Source of the DNA: an uncultured Arsenicibacter sp.
GTDB lineage: Bacteria > Bacteroidota > Bacteroidia > Cytophagales > Spirosomataceae
Assembly: GCF_945952095.1 (NCBI RefSeq)
Contig: NZ_CAMFHL010000115.1
Span: forward strand, 1 to 20,667
Reading direction: 5' to 3'
DNA: 20,667 bases
Below are positions 8,341 through 15,907 of this stretch, piece by piece. A model generated the notes under the pieces. It did no database searches. It was not told the DNA's origin and saw only the letters and a list, made by a program, of their open reading frames with translations. Made by a program: the position numbers and the translations under genes. Numbering within the stretch: position 1 is the first letter of the stretch; each line of letters opens with the position of its first letter.

Positions 8341-10440
8341 ATGAAAAAAAGACCTGTACAATCTATGGCAGCCCTGTGTTTGCTGCTGGCGGTATGTTTG
8401 TTACCGCTGACTACCCTGATGGCCCAGACCACAAACTGGACGGGCGGTTCCGGCAATGCCTGGAACAATGCCGGTAACTGGGACAACGGCGTTCCCACGG
8501 CAACGCTGAATGCGGTGATTCCGGCGGCACCGGTCAGCCAGCCTGTCATTAGTACAACGGCCGTAGCCAAATCGGTGCATGTGCAAACGGCGGCTTCGCT
8601 GAGCATTAGCAGCGCCGGTAGCCTTACTATCAATAGCTTTACGACCATGGGCGGCTACCCTAATGCGCTCTACAATGAGGGAACAATCATCAACGACGGT
8701 ACACTGATAATGGGCAACCTGGCACCGATTGGCCAGATTGGTGTCCGTAACAGCGGTACATTTACGAATAGCGGTACCCTCACGATCGATCAGGCTACGA
8801 ATGAGGCACTCATTAATGGAAGTACGTTCACTAATACCGGGACCATTACCATCGGATCGGTAGCTATTGTGGGAGGGAATGCGTTGTGGAATCAGGCAGC
8901 GTTTAGTAATTCAGCAGGAGGACGTATTGCTATTGACCGGGCCGGTGGCTCAGCCTTGCTGAATACGGGCGGTAGTTTCGTCAACTCGGCTACGATCACG
9001 ATCGGTGCATCGGCATCGGTTACCGGTACCGGAATTACAAATGCAGCGTCGTCCACGATTAGCAATAGTATTGGTGCGCTGATTCAGATTGATAATACCG
9101 GCAGCACAGCGATACTTACGGCCGGTGTTTTTGCGAATAGCGCCGGCATCCGGATCGGAAGTCTGAGTACGGTTGCCGGACAGGGCATCTCCAACAGCGG
9201 ATCATTCACAAATGCTTCGGGGGGCAACATCAGCATCAACCGGACCGGTACGGGTGTTGGCGGTGACGGGGTGTTCAATGGTAGTTCCGCAACATTTGTC
9301 AACGCATCGGCCCTGACGATCGGCGACGTTGCTTTTGTGGGGCAGGATGATATCTACAATGCGGGTAGTTTCACCAATACTACAACCGGTATCATCCGGC
9401 TGGATCGGGCTTTTGGTAATGGCGTCTGGAACCTGCCGAACAGCCGGTTCCGCAACGATGGCAAGCTGATAATCGGCTACGTTACCAATATGGGGGTGGG
9501 TATGCTTTGCACCGGTACGCTGTTCATGAACAGTGCAGGTGCCGAAATTCATATTGACCGGGTAACGCGGGGAATGACCAATGTAGAAGTCTTTACCAAC
9601 GCCGGTCTGATGCGTATCGGGGCCGTTGTTCCTCCGTCTGAGCTGGCTATTCTGAATGTTAAAACGCAATCCGGTCATCAAGCCCTGTTTACGAATCAGG
9701 CTTGCGGGATTATAGAGGCGTTTGCGCCGGTTTCGCATCAGGATGGTTCGTTTACCAACGACGGTCTGCTGACGGTAAGCAGTTCACAGATCAGTCAGGA
9801 ACTGCCTGTATCGGCTACAATAATCAACAACGGAACCATCAGTTATCCGCAGGGCAATCCGATTGCCAATGTGGAAAACAATGACCTGATAATTCCGCAG
9901 GTTACCTCCTGTAGTGCAGTATATGCCAATGCGCTTCAGATCGGCGGAAGCAATAGCTTCAGTGTGGGTACGACCTGGTACCGTGATGCCGCCCTGACGC
10001 AACCGGCAGGAACCTATAATTCCGCAACGAATACATTTACGGCTAACAACCTGCCTGCGGGGGTAACGATCCTGTACGCTTCGGTAACCGACAATGTCAA
10101 TATGTGTACCCGGACAGTGGCTGTCGGCGTGAACCAGCAGCAGCCCGGTTCAGCGTCGATCCAGAGTTTGCTGGCGGCTACGTCGGCGTGTCCTTACCGG
10201 CTTGAGGCCGTCGCAACGGGGACATCCTTCGTCTTTACGGGGCCGGGCGTCGCTACGCCTGCTAGTGCTTCGGGCGGATATGTGTTCAGTACTGTCTATC
10301 GGACCCCCGGAACGTATGCTGTGGCAGGGCCGGACGTCAAAGTGCCCGGCACTTATACGCTGACCGTGACCTCGGCCAACAGCTGCGGTATTGGTACCGC
10401 CAGTCAAAGCGTAACCATTTCGGCGAGCCGATGCCCTTAG
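8341..10440 (+). CDS. Secreted repetitive beta-helix-like protein, function unknown
   Basis: The product has 699 residues with a signal peptide (1-29, cut near LMAQ). Next comes the NW-G-x-NAGNWDNGVP motif (32-52), common at the start of secreted Bacteroidota repeat proteins. Residues about 110-430 consist of alternating rungs. One type reads F-x-N-x-G-x-I-x-IG (TITIG at 168 and 218, GIRIG 269, ALTIG 324, KLIIG 375, LMRIG 423). The other reads F-x-N-SAGG-x-I-x-IDR (RIAIDR 195, LIQIDN 247, NISINR 296, IIRLDR 351, EIHIDR 402). The paired period is 48-55 residues, typically about 51. This suggests a right-handed beta-helix. Residues about 525-699 look like Ig-like modules with cysteines (VTSCSAVY, MCTRTV, SACPYRLEA, ANSCGIGTAS). 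No type IX sorting domain or anchor is visible at the C-terminus. An adhesin or surface-matrix role is possible but not shown. Confidence 0.8.
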   Translation: MKKRPVQSMAALCLLLAVCLLPLTTLMAQTTNWTGGSGNAWNNAGNWDNGVPTATLNAVIPAAPVSQPVISTTAVAKSVHVQTAASLSISSAGSLTINSFTTMGGYPNALYNEGTIINDGTLIMGNLAPIGQIGVRNSGTFTNSGTLTIDQATNEALINGSTFTNTGTITIGSVAIVGGNALWNQAAFSNSAGGRIAIDRAGGSALLNTGGSFVNSATITIGASASVTGTGITNAASSTISNSIGALIQIDNTGSTAILTAGVFANSAGIRIGSLSTVAGQGISNSGSFTNASGGNISINRTGTGVGGDGVFNGSSATFVNASALTIGDVAFVGQDDIYNAGSFTNTTTGIIRLDRAFGNGVWNLPNSRFRNDGKLIIGYVTNMGVGMLCTGTLFMNSAGAEIHIDRVTRGMTNVEVFTNAGLMRIGAVVPPSELAILNVKTQSGHQALFTNQACGIIEAFAPVSHQDGSFTNDGLLTVSSSQISQELPVSATIINNGTISYPQGNPIANVENNDLIIPQVTSCSAVYANALQIGGSNSFSVGTTWYRDAALTQPAGTYNSATNTFTANNLPAGVTILYASVTDNVNMCTRTVAVGVNQQQPGSASIQSLLAATSACPYRLEAVATGTSFVFTGPGVATPASASGGYVFSTVYRTPGTYAVAGPDVKVPGTYTLTVTSANSCGIGTASQSVTISASRCP

Positions 10441-10467
10441 AAGGCATTAATTAATGCTGCCGGTAAT

Positions 10468-10511
10468 GTACCGGCCGTTGAGTAACCGATCAGGATGGCA
10501 ACGGCCGGTAC
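10468..10511. repeat. 13-bp perfect inverted repeat overlapping a -7 element
   Basis: GTACCGGCCGTTG (10468-10480) is the exact reverse complement of CAACGGCCGGTAC (10499-10511), with an 18-base spacer. A smaller hairpin, GCCGGTA-ATG-TACCGGC (10459-10475), shares bases 10468-10475 with the left arm, so the two cannot form together. A 14-bp palindrome GCATTAATTAATGC lies just upstream (10444-10457). It could be a factor-type terminator for the upstream gene, an operator, or an RNA switch. There is no U-tract after the right arm. Confidence 0.8.
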
Positions 10512-10516
10512 GTTTG
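10509..10516 (+). promoter_or_regulatory. Exact TAnnTTTG -7 element at the edge of the inverted repeat
   Basis: TACGTTTG matches the Bacteroidota -7 consensus and overlaps the last three bases of the 13-bp repeat. The nearest TTG upstream (10478-10480) is 28 bp away, too far for a standard promoter, so this may be coincidental. Confidence 0.3.
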
Positions 10517-10536
10517 AAAAACCAGCGCAAAAATCA

Positions 10537-10567
10537 TTGCAGCAGACGGGGTTCCCTGGTATTTTTA
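10537..10567 (+). promoter_or_regulatory. Promoter for the ion channel gene
   Basis: TTG (10537-10539), a 20-bp spacer, and TATTTTTA (10560-10567, seven of eight to TAnnTTTG) make a good Bacteroidota promoter. It would start transcription near 10574, shortly before the ATG at 10587. Endonuclease V would be co-transcribed. Confidence 0.5.
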
Positions 10568-10586
10568 GGTGCAAACCGCCTGAAAC

Positions 10587-11423
10587 ATGCTGACCACCGA
10601 AAAACCTGCCCATAAAAAACGGAGCCATACGATCCGGCACCGGCTCTACCGTGTTCTAGAAACATCATACGGAAAGCGCCGTGGTGTTAACCGCAACTTT
10701 AACCTGATTCTGGTCACCATCATTTCATTGAATGCGCTGGCCATTGTTCTGCACACCGTACCGGCGTACAACCTGAAATATGAAAAGCTGTTTTACGACT
10801 TCGAACTGTTTTCGGTCACGTTTTTTACCATAGAATACCTGCTCCGGATCTGGGTATGTGTGGAAAACGAAAAGTACCAGCACCCTGTTAAAGGCCGGCT
10901 CCGGTACATTTTTTCGACTTCGGCTATCATCGATTTTCTGGCAATTTTTCCTTTCTTCTTCACCTTGTTTGCCGCCGATCTGGCCATTATCCGGATTCTG
11001 CGGCTGTTCCGTATTTTCCGGTTATTCCGCGTATCTCGTTATTCGCACGCCTTCCGGATAATTCAGCATGCGGTGGCCGACCGCAAAGAAGAATTGGTAT
11101 TGAGTGCCGTATTGATTGTATTTATGCTGATCATTGTGTCGAGCCTGATGTATTATGTCGAACACAATGTGCAGCCAAAACTGTTTTCCAGTATTCCGGC
11201 TACGATGTGGTGGGGCGTAACGGCCATGACCACCGTCGGGTACGGCGATATTTACCCGATTACGCCGCTGGGCAAGTTACTCGGTGGCCTTGTGGCTATT
11301 ATGGGGGTTGGTCTGTTTGCTCTGCCGACCGGTATTCTGGTATCCGGCTTTCTGGATCATATCCGGACTACTAAGTCAGCTTCCCAAAAACGGTTTTGCC
11401 CACACTGTGGCAGAGAGTTATGA
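10587..11423 (+). CDS. Six-transmembrane voltage-gated-type potassium channel
   Basis: The 278-residue inner-membrane protein has S1 at about 39-58, S2 at 70-92, S3 at 112-130, and an S4 rich in regularly spaced arginines (RILRLFRIFRLFRVSR, 136-151). S5 is at 169-191, the pore helix precedes the selectivity filter TTVGYGD (215-221), and S6 is at 229-255. Family knowledge says TVGYGD selects K+, and that four such subunits form a pore gated by S4 movement. After S6 only about 20 residues remain. They end in FCPHCGREL, a CPxCG knuckle with two cysteines that might bind zinc with other subunits of the tetramer. The short tail lacks an RCK or cyclic-nucleotide domain. The endonuclease V ATG follows 21 bp after the stop. 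Confidence 0.95.
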   Translation: MLTTEKPAHKKRSHTIRHRLYRVLETSYGKRRGVNRNFNLILVTIISLNALAIVLHTVPAYNLKYEKLFYDFELFSVTFFTIEYLLRIWVCVENEKYQHPVKGRLRYIFSTSAIIDFLAIFPFFFTLFAADLAIIRILRLFRIFRLFRVSRYSHAFRIIQHAVADRKEELVLSAVLIVFMLIIVSSLMYYVEHNVQPKLFSSIPATMWWGVTAMTTVGYGDIYPITPLGKLLGGLVAIMGVGLFALPTGILVSGFLDHIRTTKSASQKRFCPHCGREL

Positions 11424-11444
11424 TGTTGTAAATTGCTGTTATTC

Positions 11445-11945
11445 ATGTTTTTAGCGTTTGATACGTATTATGCCGGCCACACTGCCAAAACCGTTTGTGT
11501 TGCCTTTGAGGACTGGCAAGACAAAGAACCGGCGCACGTGTATACCGAAGACCGTGACGGTATTGAGGACTATGTGTCCGGTGAGTTTTACCGACGGGAG
11601 CTGCCGTGTTTACTAAGTTTGTTGGAAAAGATACCGCTTGAGGACGTAACGGCTATTCTGGTGGATGGCTATGTCTATCTGGATGATACCGGTACGTTCG
11701 GGTTGGGTGGTTATTTGTATAACGCTCTGGGAGGGCGTATTCCGGTAATCGGTGTTGCTAAAACCAATTTTGCCCGTATCGAAACAGCCAAAAGGGCGTT
11801 ACTACGGGGTGATAGTCAAAAGCCGCTGTTTATTACGGCTATCGGTGTCGATGTGGACGAAGCAACTGCCCGGATCGGCAGCATGGATGGCCCGTATCGT
11901 ATGCCGACCTTACTGAAATATGTGGATACCCTGACAAAAGCTTAA
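11445..11945 (+). CDS. Compact endonuclease V family protein
   Basis: Endonuclease V nicks DNA (or RNA) one base 3' of deoxyinosine and related lesions. The 166-residue product keeps the core blocks in order: AFDTYY (Asp6), YVSGEFYRRELPCLLSLL (Glu47), ILVDGYVYLDDTGTFGLGGYL (Asp74), PVIGVAKTNFA, and PLFITAIGVDVDEATARI. These match the catalytic carboxylates and the strand-helix core of the family. It is some 50 residues shorter than E. coli Nfi and lacks the usual N-terminal extension and the H-R-I-S-L segment near the C-terminus. An in-frame TTG at 11433 is possible, but the ATG at 11445 is preferred. The stop overlaps that of the convergent CWC gene by 4 bp (TTAA). Nuclease activity of this short form is unproven. 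Confidence 0.82.
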   Translation: MFLAFDTYYAGHTAKTVCVAFEDWQDKEPAHVYTEDRDGIEDYVSGEFYRRELPCLLSLLEKIPLEDVTAILVDGYVYLDDTGTFGLGGYLYNALGGRIPVIGVAKTNFARIETAKRALLRGDSQKPLFITAIGVDVDEATARIGSMDGPYRMPTLLKYVDTLTKA

Positions 11946-12142
11946 TCAGTTTCCTCTGCCAGACTGAGTTCCCGCATGGCTTTCAGGCACGTAACGCAAA
12001 GGCAGTCTGCAAACTGCGCACGGATATAGGCCCGCTGACGCTCCGTCAGAACAATTCCGGAGCAGGGGCAACTGCCGATGGCTCCAACCCCGCAGCTGAA
12101 GGGCTCGCCGCAGCGCGGGCAGGTAGTTGGTCGTGGTTGCAT
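11942..12142 (-). CDS. Cysteine-rich CWC family small protein
   Basis: The 66-residue protein has eight cysteines: C8-x2-C11, C17, C25-x-C27, and C47-x-C49-x2-C52. This matches the cysteine-rich CWC pattern (CPRCGEPFSCG, CPC, DCLCVTCL), a small family of unknown function presumed to bind metal. The ATG start lies 20 bp downstream (minus strand) of a strong hairpin that separates it from ptrB. It could be cut from, or read through with, the ptrB transcript. Metal binding is inferred from cysteine spacing. Confidence 0.85.
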   Translation of the reverse strand: MQPRPTTCPRCGEPFSCGVGAIGSCPCSGIVLTERQRAYIRAQFADCLCVTCLKAMRELSLAEETD

Positions 12143-12162
12143 GAGGTTAATTGGGAAACTGT

Positions 12163-12210
12163 CGTGATGGCGCGACGACGATGGCTGTTTTTTGTCGTCG
12201 CGCCATCACG
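12163..12210. terminator. 17-bp perfect hairpin between ptrB and the CWC gene
   Basis: CGTGATGGCGCGACGAC (12163-12179) and its exact complement (12194-12210) enclose a 14-base loop containing a T6 run (A6 on the minus strand). The hairpin begins 4 bp after the ptrB stop. No U-tract follows the stem on either strand, so it is either an atypical terminator or a 3'-end stabiliser and processing site. Confidence 0.7.
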
Positions 12211-12214
12211 GTGA

Positions 12215-14278
12215 TTAACTCCGTATTCCCATCAGATTCAGGATAAAGGAAAAATCCAGCGCAATGTCTTTCAGCGCCTGAAAACGTCCTGATGCGCCCC
12301 CGTGACCTGCCTCCATATTGGTGTGCAGTAACAGCTGGTTCGTGTCGGTTTTCAGCGTCCGGAGTTTGGCGACCCACTTGGCCGGTTCCCAATACTGCAC
12401 CTGCGAATCGTGCAGGCCGGTGGTAACGAGCAGGTTCGGGTATGCCTTGGCCTCAACATTGTCGTAGGGCGAGTAGGACAGCATGTAGTCGTAATAAACC
12501 TGCTGCTTGGGATTTCCCCATTCCTCAAATTCGCCGGTCGTAAGCGGAATGCTTTCATCGAGCATGGTCGTAACCACATCGACAAACGGCACCGCTGCCA
12601 CAACCCCTTTGTACAGACCGGGGCGCAGGTTGATGACGGCACCCATCAGTAAGCCACCCGCACTGCCGCCCATCGCAAAAAGGCGGTCCATCTGCGTATA
12701 CCCGGCCTTGAGCAGATGCTCCGAGCAATCGACAAAATCGGTAAAGGTGTTCTGCTTTTTCAGCATTTTGCCATCCTCATACCACCGGCGGCCCATTTCC
12801 TGACCACCCCGGATGTGGGCGATGGCATAGATAAAGCCGCGGTCGAGCAGACTCAGGCGCGTCGAACTAAACGTCGGGTCGATGGAGTAGCCGTAGGAAC
12901 CATAGGCATACTGAAGCAGCGGGGCCGAACCGTCGATAGGCGTATCGTTCCGGTAAACGATTGAGATAGGTACCTGAACACCGTCGCGGGCAGTGGCATA
13001 AATCCGCTCCGACACATAGTTGGTCCGGTCAAAACTGCCCAGCACTTCCTGTTGCTTCAGAAGCGTTTTTTCGCGGGTATCCATGTTGTAGTCAAACGTG
13101 GAGCCCGGCGTGGTCAGCGACGAATAGCCGAACCGGAGCACATTGGTATTGAAATCGGCATTGACTGAAATACCGGCGTCGTAGGCTGGTTCGCCGAAAT
13201 CAAGGTAATGCTCTTCCTGCGTTTGCTGATTAATCACCCGCAGCTGCACCAGTCCCTCGCGGCGTTCGCCCAGCACCAGGTGGTTGGCAAATACTTCCAT
13301 CTGCTCCAGATACACATCCGGCCGGTGCGCAATCACTTCCTGCCAGTTTGCCTTATCGGCCTGCAACCCTTCCTTAACAGCCATGAGCCGGAAGTTTTCG
13401 GCCTCGTCGTTGGTCCGGACATAGAACGTATCCCGGAAGTGCTCCAGGCTGTATTCATGGCCCCGTTCACGCGGGTAGAATGTCACAAAGGCCGCAGTCG
13501 GCTGGCTGGCGTCAAGCAGCTGGTATTCCGTCGAAACGCCGTTATGGTCCGACACAACGGCAATGTATTTTTTCGACTTCATCCGGTACAGGCCCATGTA
13601 AAACTGGTTGTCCTGTTCTTCGTATACCAGCACATCCTGCGCCGGATCGGTACCGAGTTCATGGCGGTAGACCTGGTAGCCCAGCAGCGTTTGCTGGTCG
13701 CGGCGGATGTAGAACAGGTGCTTGTTATCGGCTGCCCACGCATAGCTGCCGCCTTCCGTATCGGCAATGCTTTCGGGAGAAATGCCACCCGTTTCCAGGA
13801 TCTTAATCCGGAGTGTATAGTTACGACGGCTGACCGTATCTCCTCCGAAAGAGACCAGATCGTCGTTATCCGAAATTTCGTAGCCGCCCAGGTTGTAGTA
13901 GTCGTGGCCTGCTGCCAGCGCGTTACAGTCAAAGAGTATTTCTTCTTCTGCTGCCAGCGAACCTTTTTTGCGGCACAGAACCGGATATTCGCCGCCGGTT
14001 TCGAAGCGCGAGTAGTAAAAATAGTCCCCGTCTTTGTAGGGCACCGACTCGTCCTGCTCCTTAATCCGGTTTTTCATCTCCGTAAATAAGGCTTCGCGGA
14101 ACTCCTTTACGGGCGCCAGCACCTGTTCCAGATAGTTGTTTTCTGCGTTGAGGTAGTCGATTACTTCCGGATTTTCGCGGTCGTTGAGGTAATAATATGG
14201 GTCAATACGGGTATGCCCGTGGGTAGTCAGTTCAGTTGGTTTGGGAGCCGCCACGGGCGGAGTCAGCGTATTTGTCAT
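12215..14278 (-). CDS. ptrB: Oligopeptidase B (S9 serine peptidase)
   Basis: Oligopeptidase B is a prolyl-oligopeptidase-family serine peptidase that cuts short peptides after basic residues. The 687-residue length is normal. Residues about 1-75 are the N-terminal cap (HGHTRIDPYYYLNDRENPEVIDYLNAEN), then a seven-bladed beta-propeller to about 410, then the alpha/beta-hydrolase domain. The catalytic triad is visible: Ser539 in MGGSAGGLLMG, Asp624 in TGLHDSQVQYWEP, His659 in EAGHGGASGRF. YGSYGYSIDPTFSSTRLSLLDRG and AHIRGGQEMGRRWYEDGK are typical S9A blocks. There is no signal peptide, so it is probably cytoplasmic. The exact specificity (Arg/Lys) is inferred from family resemblance. Confidence 0.95.
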   Translation of the reverse strand: MTNTLTPPVAAPKPTELTTHGHTRIDPYYYLNDRENPEVIDYLNAENNYLEQVLAPVKEFREALFTEMKNRIKEQDESVPYKDGDYFYYSRFETGGEYPVLCRKKGSLAAEEEILFDCNALAAGHDYYNLGGYEISDNDDLVSFGGDTVSRRNYTLRIKILETGGISPESIADTEGGSYAWAADNKHLFYIRRDQQTLLGYQVYRHELGTDPAQDVLVYEEQDNQFYMGLYRMKSKKYIAVVSDHNGVSTEYQLLDASQPTAAFVTFYPRERGHEYSLEHFRDTFYVRTNDEAENFRLMAVKEGLQADKANWQEVIAHRPDVYLEQMEVFANHLVLGERREGLVQLRVINQQTQEEHYLDFGEPAYDAGISVNADFNTNVLRFGYSSLTTPGSTFDYNMDTREKTLLKQQEVLGSFDRTNYVSERIYATARDGVQVPISIVYRNDTPIDGSAPLLQYAYGSYGYSIDPTFSSTRLSLLDRGFIYAIAHIRGGQEMGRRWYEDGKMLKKQNTFTDFVDCSEHLLKAGYTQMDRLFAMGGSAGGLLMGAVINLRPGLYKGVVAAVPFVDVVTTMLDESIPLTTGEFEEWGNPKQQVYYDYMLSYSPYDNVEAKAYPNLLVTTGLHDSQVQYWEPAKWVAKLRTLKTDTNQLLLHTNMEAGHGGASGRFQALKDIALDFSFILNLMGIRS

Positions 14279-14428
14279 GGTAAAAGGTACTGATGTATGT
14301 GTTTAACACCGCTTTGAGCCGGAAAGGTTGCCGCTGCTGCCCGGCTCCGGTCATCTCGCCCGTAAAAAACGGAAAATAGCTGGTAAAATGCGGAGAAAAT
14401 CCTACTTTTCAGCAGGTAAAATGATGGT
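14279..14428. other. Divergent intergenic region, ptrB / TauE permease
   Basis: This 150-bp gap must hold both promoters. On the plus strand, two near-identical 12-mers GCWGGTAAAATG start at 14379 and 14412, 33 bp apart, with a -7-like TACTTTTC (14403-14410) between them. On the minus strand, TACCTTTT lies directly before the ptrB ATG, too close to be its promoter. No full -33/-7 pair is convincing. Confidence 0.4.
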
Positions 14429-15139
14429 ATGATTGTTTTCTATATACTGGCACTCCTTGCCGAAATTGTCGGCACCGTCGGCGGCTTCGGCTCATCGCTG
14501 TTTTTTGTGCCGCTGGCGATTCACTTCTTTGGGTTCCACCGTGCGCTGGGCATTACGGCCATGCTGCACCTGTTCAGTAATGTGTCAAAAATCGCGCTTT
14601 TCAGGGAGGGCATTGACTGGATGCTGTTTATAAAAATCGGCGTGCCGAGTATCCTGTTGGTAATTGCCGGTGCCTGGCTGTCGCGTTACATTCCGGGCGA
14701 AACAGCCACGTACGTACTGGGTATATTTATGTGTCTGTTTGCCGGATTTCTGCTGCTGCGGCCGGACTTTACCATTCAACCGACGAATACCAACGCGGCT
14801 GTGGGGGGAGGGCTTGCGGGCTTTATGGCGGGTCTGGTCGGCACAGGCGGGGCAATCCGCGGTCTGACACTATGCGCGTTCCGGGTGGATAAAGCGGTCT
14901 TTCTGGCGACTTCGGCGCTGATTGATCTGGGCGTCGATGCTACCCGTTTCGGTGTCTATGTCGTACAGGATTATCTGGCGTCGGACGACCTGATGCTGGC
15001 AATACCGCTGTTACTGGTATCGGGCGCCGGTTCGTATATCGGCAAAATCATACTTGACCGGCTGACGTACGAGCGTTTCCGGTTTATTTCACTGCTCCTG
15101 ATTTTACTGGTAGGGTTGTATACGCTGCTGAACCCGTAA
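14429..15139 (+). CDS. TauE/SafE-family membrane permease
   Basis: The 236-residue product is almost wholly hydrophobic, with about eight membrane segments. It shows the inverted-repeat signature of the TauE/SafE (DUF81) family: GTVGGFGSSLFFVPLAI near the start and GLVGTGGAIRGLTLC at mid-length. Members export sulfite, sulfoacetate or other organosulfur anions, or are of unknown substrate. No sulfur-metabolism gene lies nearby to suggest a substrate. It is transcribed divergently from ptrB and ends 3 bp before the convergent rnc stop codon. Confidence 0.88.
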   Translation: MIVFYILALLAEIVGTVGGFGSSLFFVPLAIHFFGFHRALGITAMLHLFSNVSKIALFREGIDWMLFIKIGVPSILLVIAGAWLSRYIPGETATYVLGIFMCLFAGFLLLRPDFTIQPTNTNAAVGGGLAGFMAGLVGTGGAIRGLTLCAFRVDKAVFLATSALIDLGVDATRFGVYVVQDYLASDDLMLAIPLLLVSGAGSYIGKIILDRLTYERFRFISLLLILLVGLYTLLNP

Positions 15140-15142
15140 GGA

Positions 15143-15907
15143 TTATTTCAGCTGTAGCATTTCAAAGGCCTTTTCCGCTGCCGACTGCTCGGCTTTCTTC
15201 TTCGAATAGCCGCTGCCGGTGGTGTAAGGCTCATCATCAACCAGTACCTGCGCGATAAACTCGCGGTAGTGGCTGTTGCCTTTTTCCGAAATAATTTCAA
15301 ACCGGATTTCCTTGCCTTCGCGTTGCGCCCATTCGATCAGACGGCTCTTGAAGTTTGCGTTGTTGTTGACAACGGCGTCAAGGTCATAATGCGTCAGCAG
15401 TTCTTTCAGGATAAACCGGCGGGTAAAGCGGAAGCCTTTGTCGAGGTAAACCGCACCGACAAGGGCTTCGAGCGCATCGCCGTACATGGATGTACGGGCG
15501 GGAAGATTCCGGGTCCGGCTTCCGTCATATTCAATAAGCCGGTCGAGCCCGATCTTCCGTGAAATGCCGTTAAGCACTTCCCGGTTGACGATGCGGGAGC
15601 GGATTTCAGTCAGGAAGCCTTCGTCCTTGTAGGGGTATTTCTTAAAGAGAAACTCGGCGATGACCATGCCAAGCACGGCATCGCCCAGATACTCAAGACG
15701 TTCATTTGACTCGCGGAAACCCTGAATAACTGTCTCTTTCGAGGCAGACGAGTGGCGCAGCGCCATTTGGTACAACCCTATATTAGAAGGCCGTTCGCCG
15801 ATAATGTGCGTAATAGACTTCTTCAGCTTTTGTTTTGACTCAAGGTCAGCAAGCCGGAGAAAACTCAGTATGGGGTGAAAAACGCTGCGCGACAAGGCCA
15901 ACTGCAC
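15143..15907 (-). CDS. rnc: Ribonuclease III
   Basis: RNase III cleaves double-stranded RNA in rRNA maturation and mRNA turnover. The 254-residue product has the signature NERLEYLGDAVLG (68-80), the second acidic set MYGDALEALVGAVYLD (Asp144, Glu147), and a C-terminal dsRNA-binding domain (about 184-254, ending GSGYSKKKAEQSAAEKAFEML). The start is GTG at 15905-15907; its first base is the last base of the fabF TAG, giving TAGTG. This overlap supports translation coupled to fabF. The acpP-fabF-rnc order is widely conserved in bacteria. Confidence 0.96.
   Translation of the reverse strand: MQLALSRSVFHPILSFLRLADLESKQKLKKSITHIIGERPSNIGLYQMALRHSSASKETVIQGFRESNERLEYLGDAVLGMVIAEFLFKKYPYKDEGFLTEIRSRIVNREVLNGISRKIGLDRLIEYDGSRTRNLPARTSMYGDALEALVGAVYLDKGFRFTRRFILKELLTHYDLDAVVNNNANFKSRLIEWAQREGKEIRFEIISEKGNSHYREFIAQVLVDDEPYTTGSGYSKKKAEQSAAEKAFEMLQLK

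Noticed and set aside
9202..9738. 178-residue minus-strand frame inside the repeat protein gene
   Set aside because: Arises from the repetitive coding sequence on the other strand; no domain recognised.
10438..10490. Premature stop truncating the repeat protein
   Set aside because: Reading on past the TAG gives only about 15 codons before another stop and no recognisable domain, so no sign of a lost sorting domain is present.
13208..14089. 293-residue open frame on the plus strand opposite ptrB
   Set aside because: Antisense to the intact oligopeptidase B gene, no motif or start signal, typical mirrored-frame artefact.
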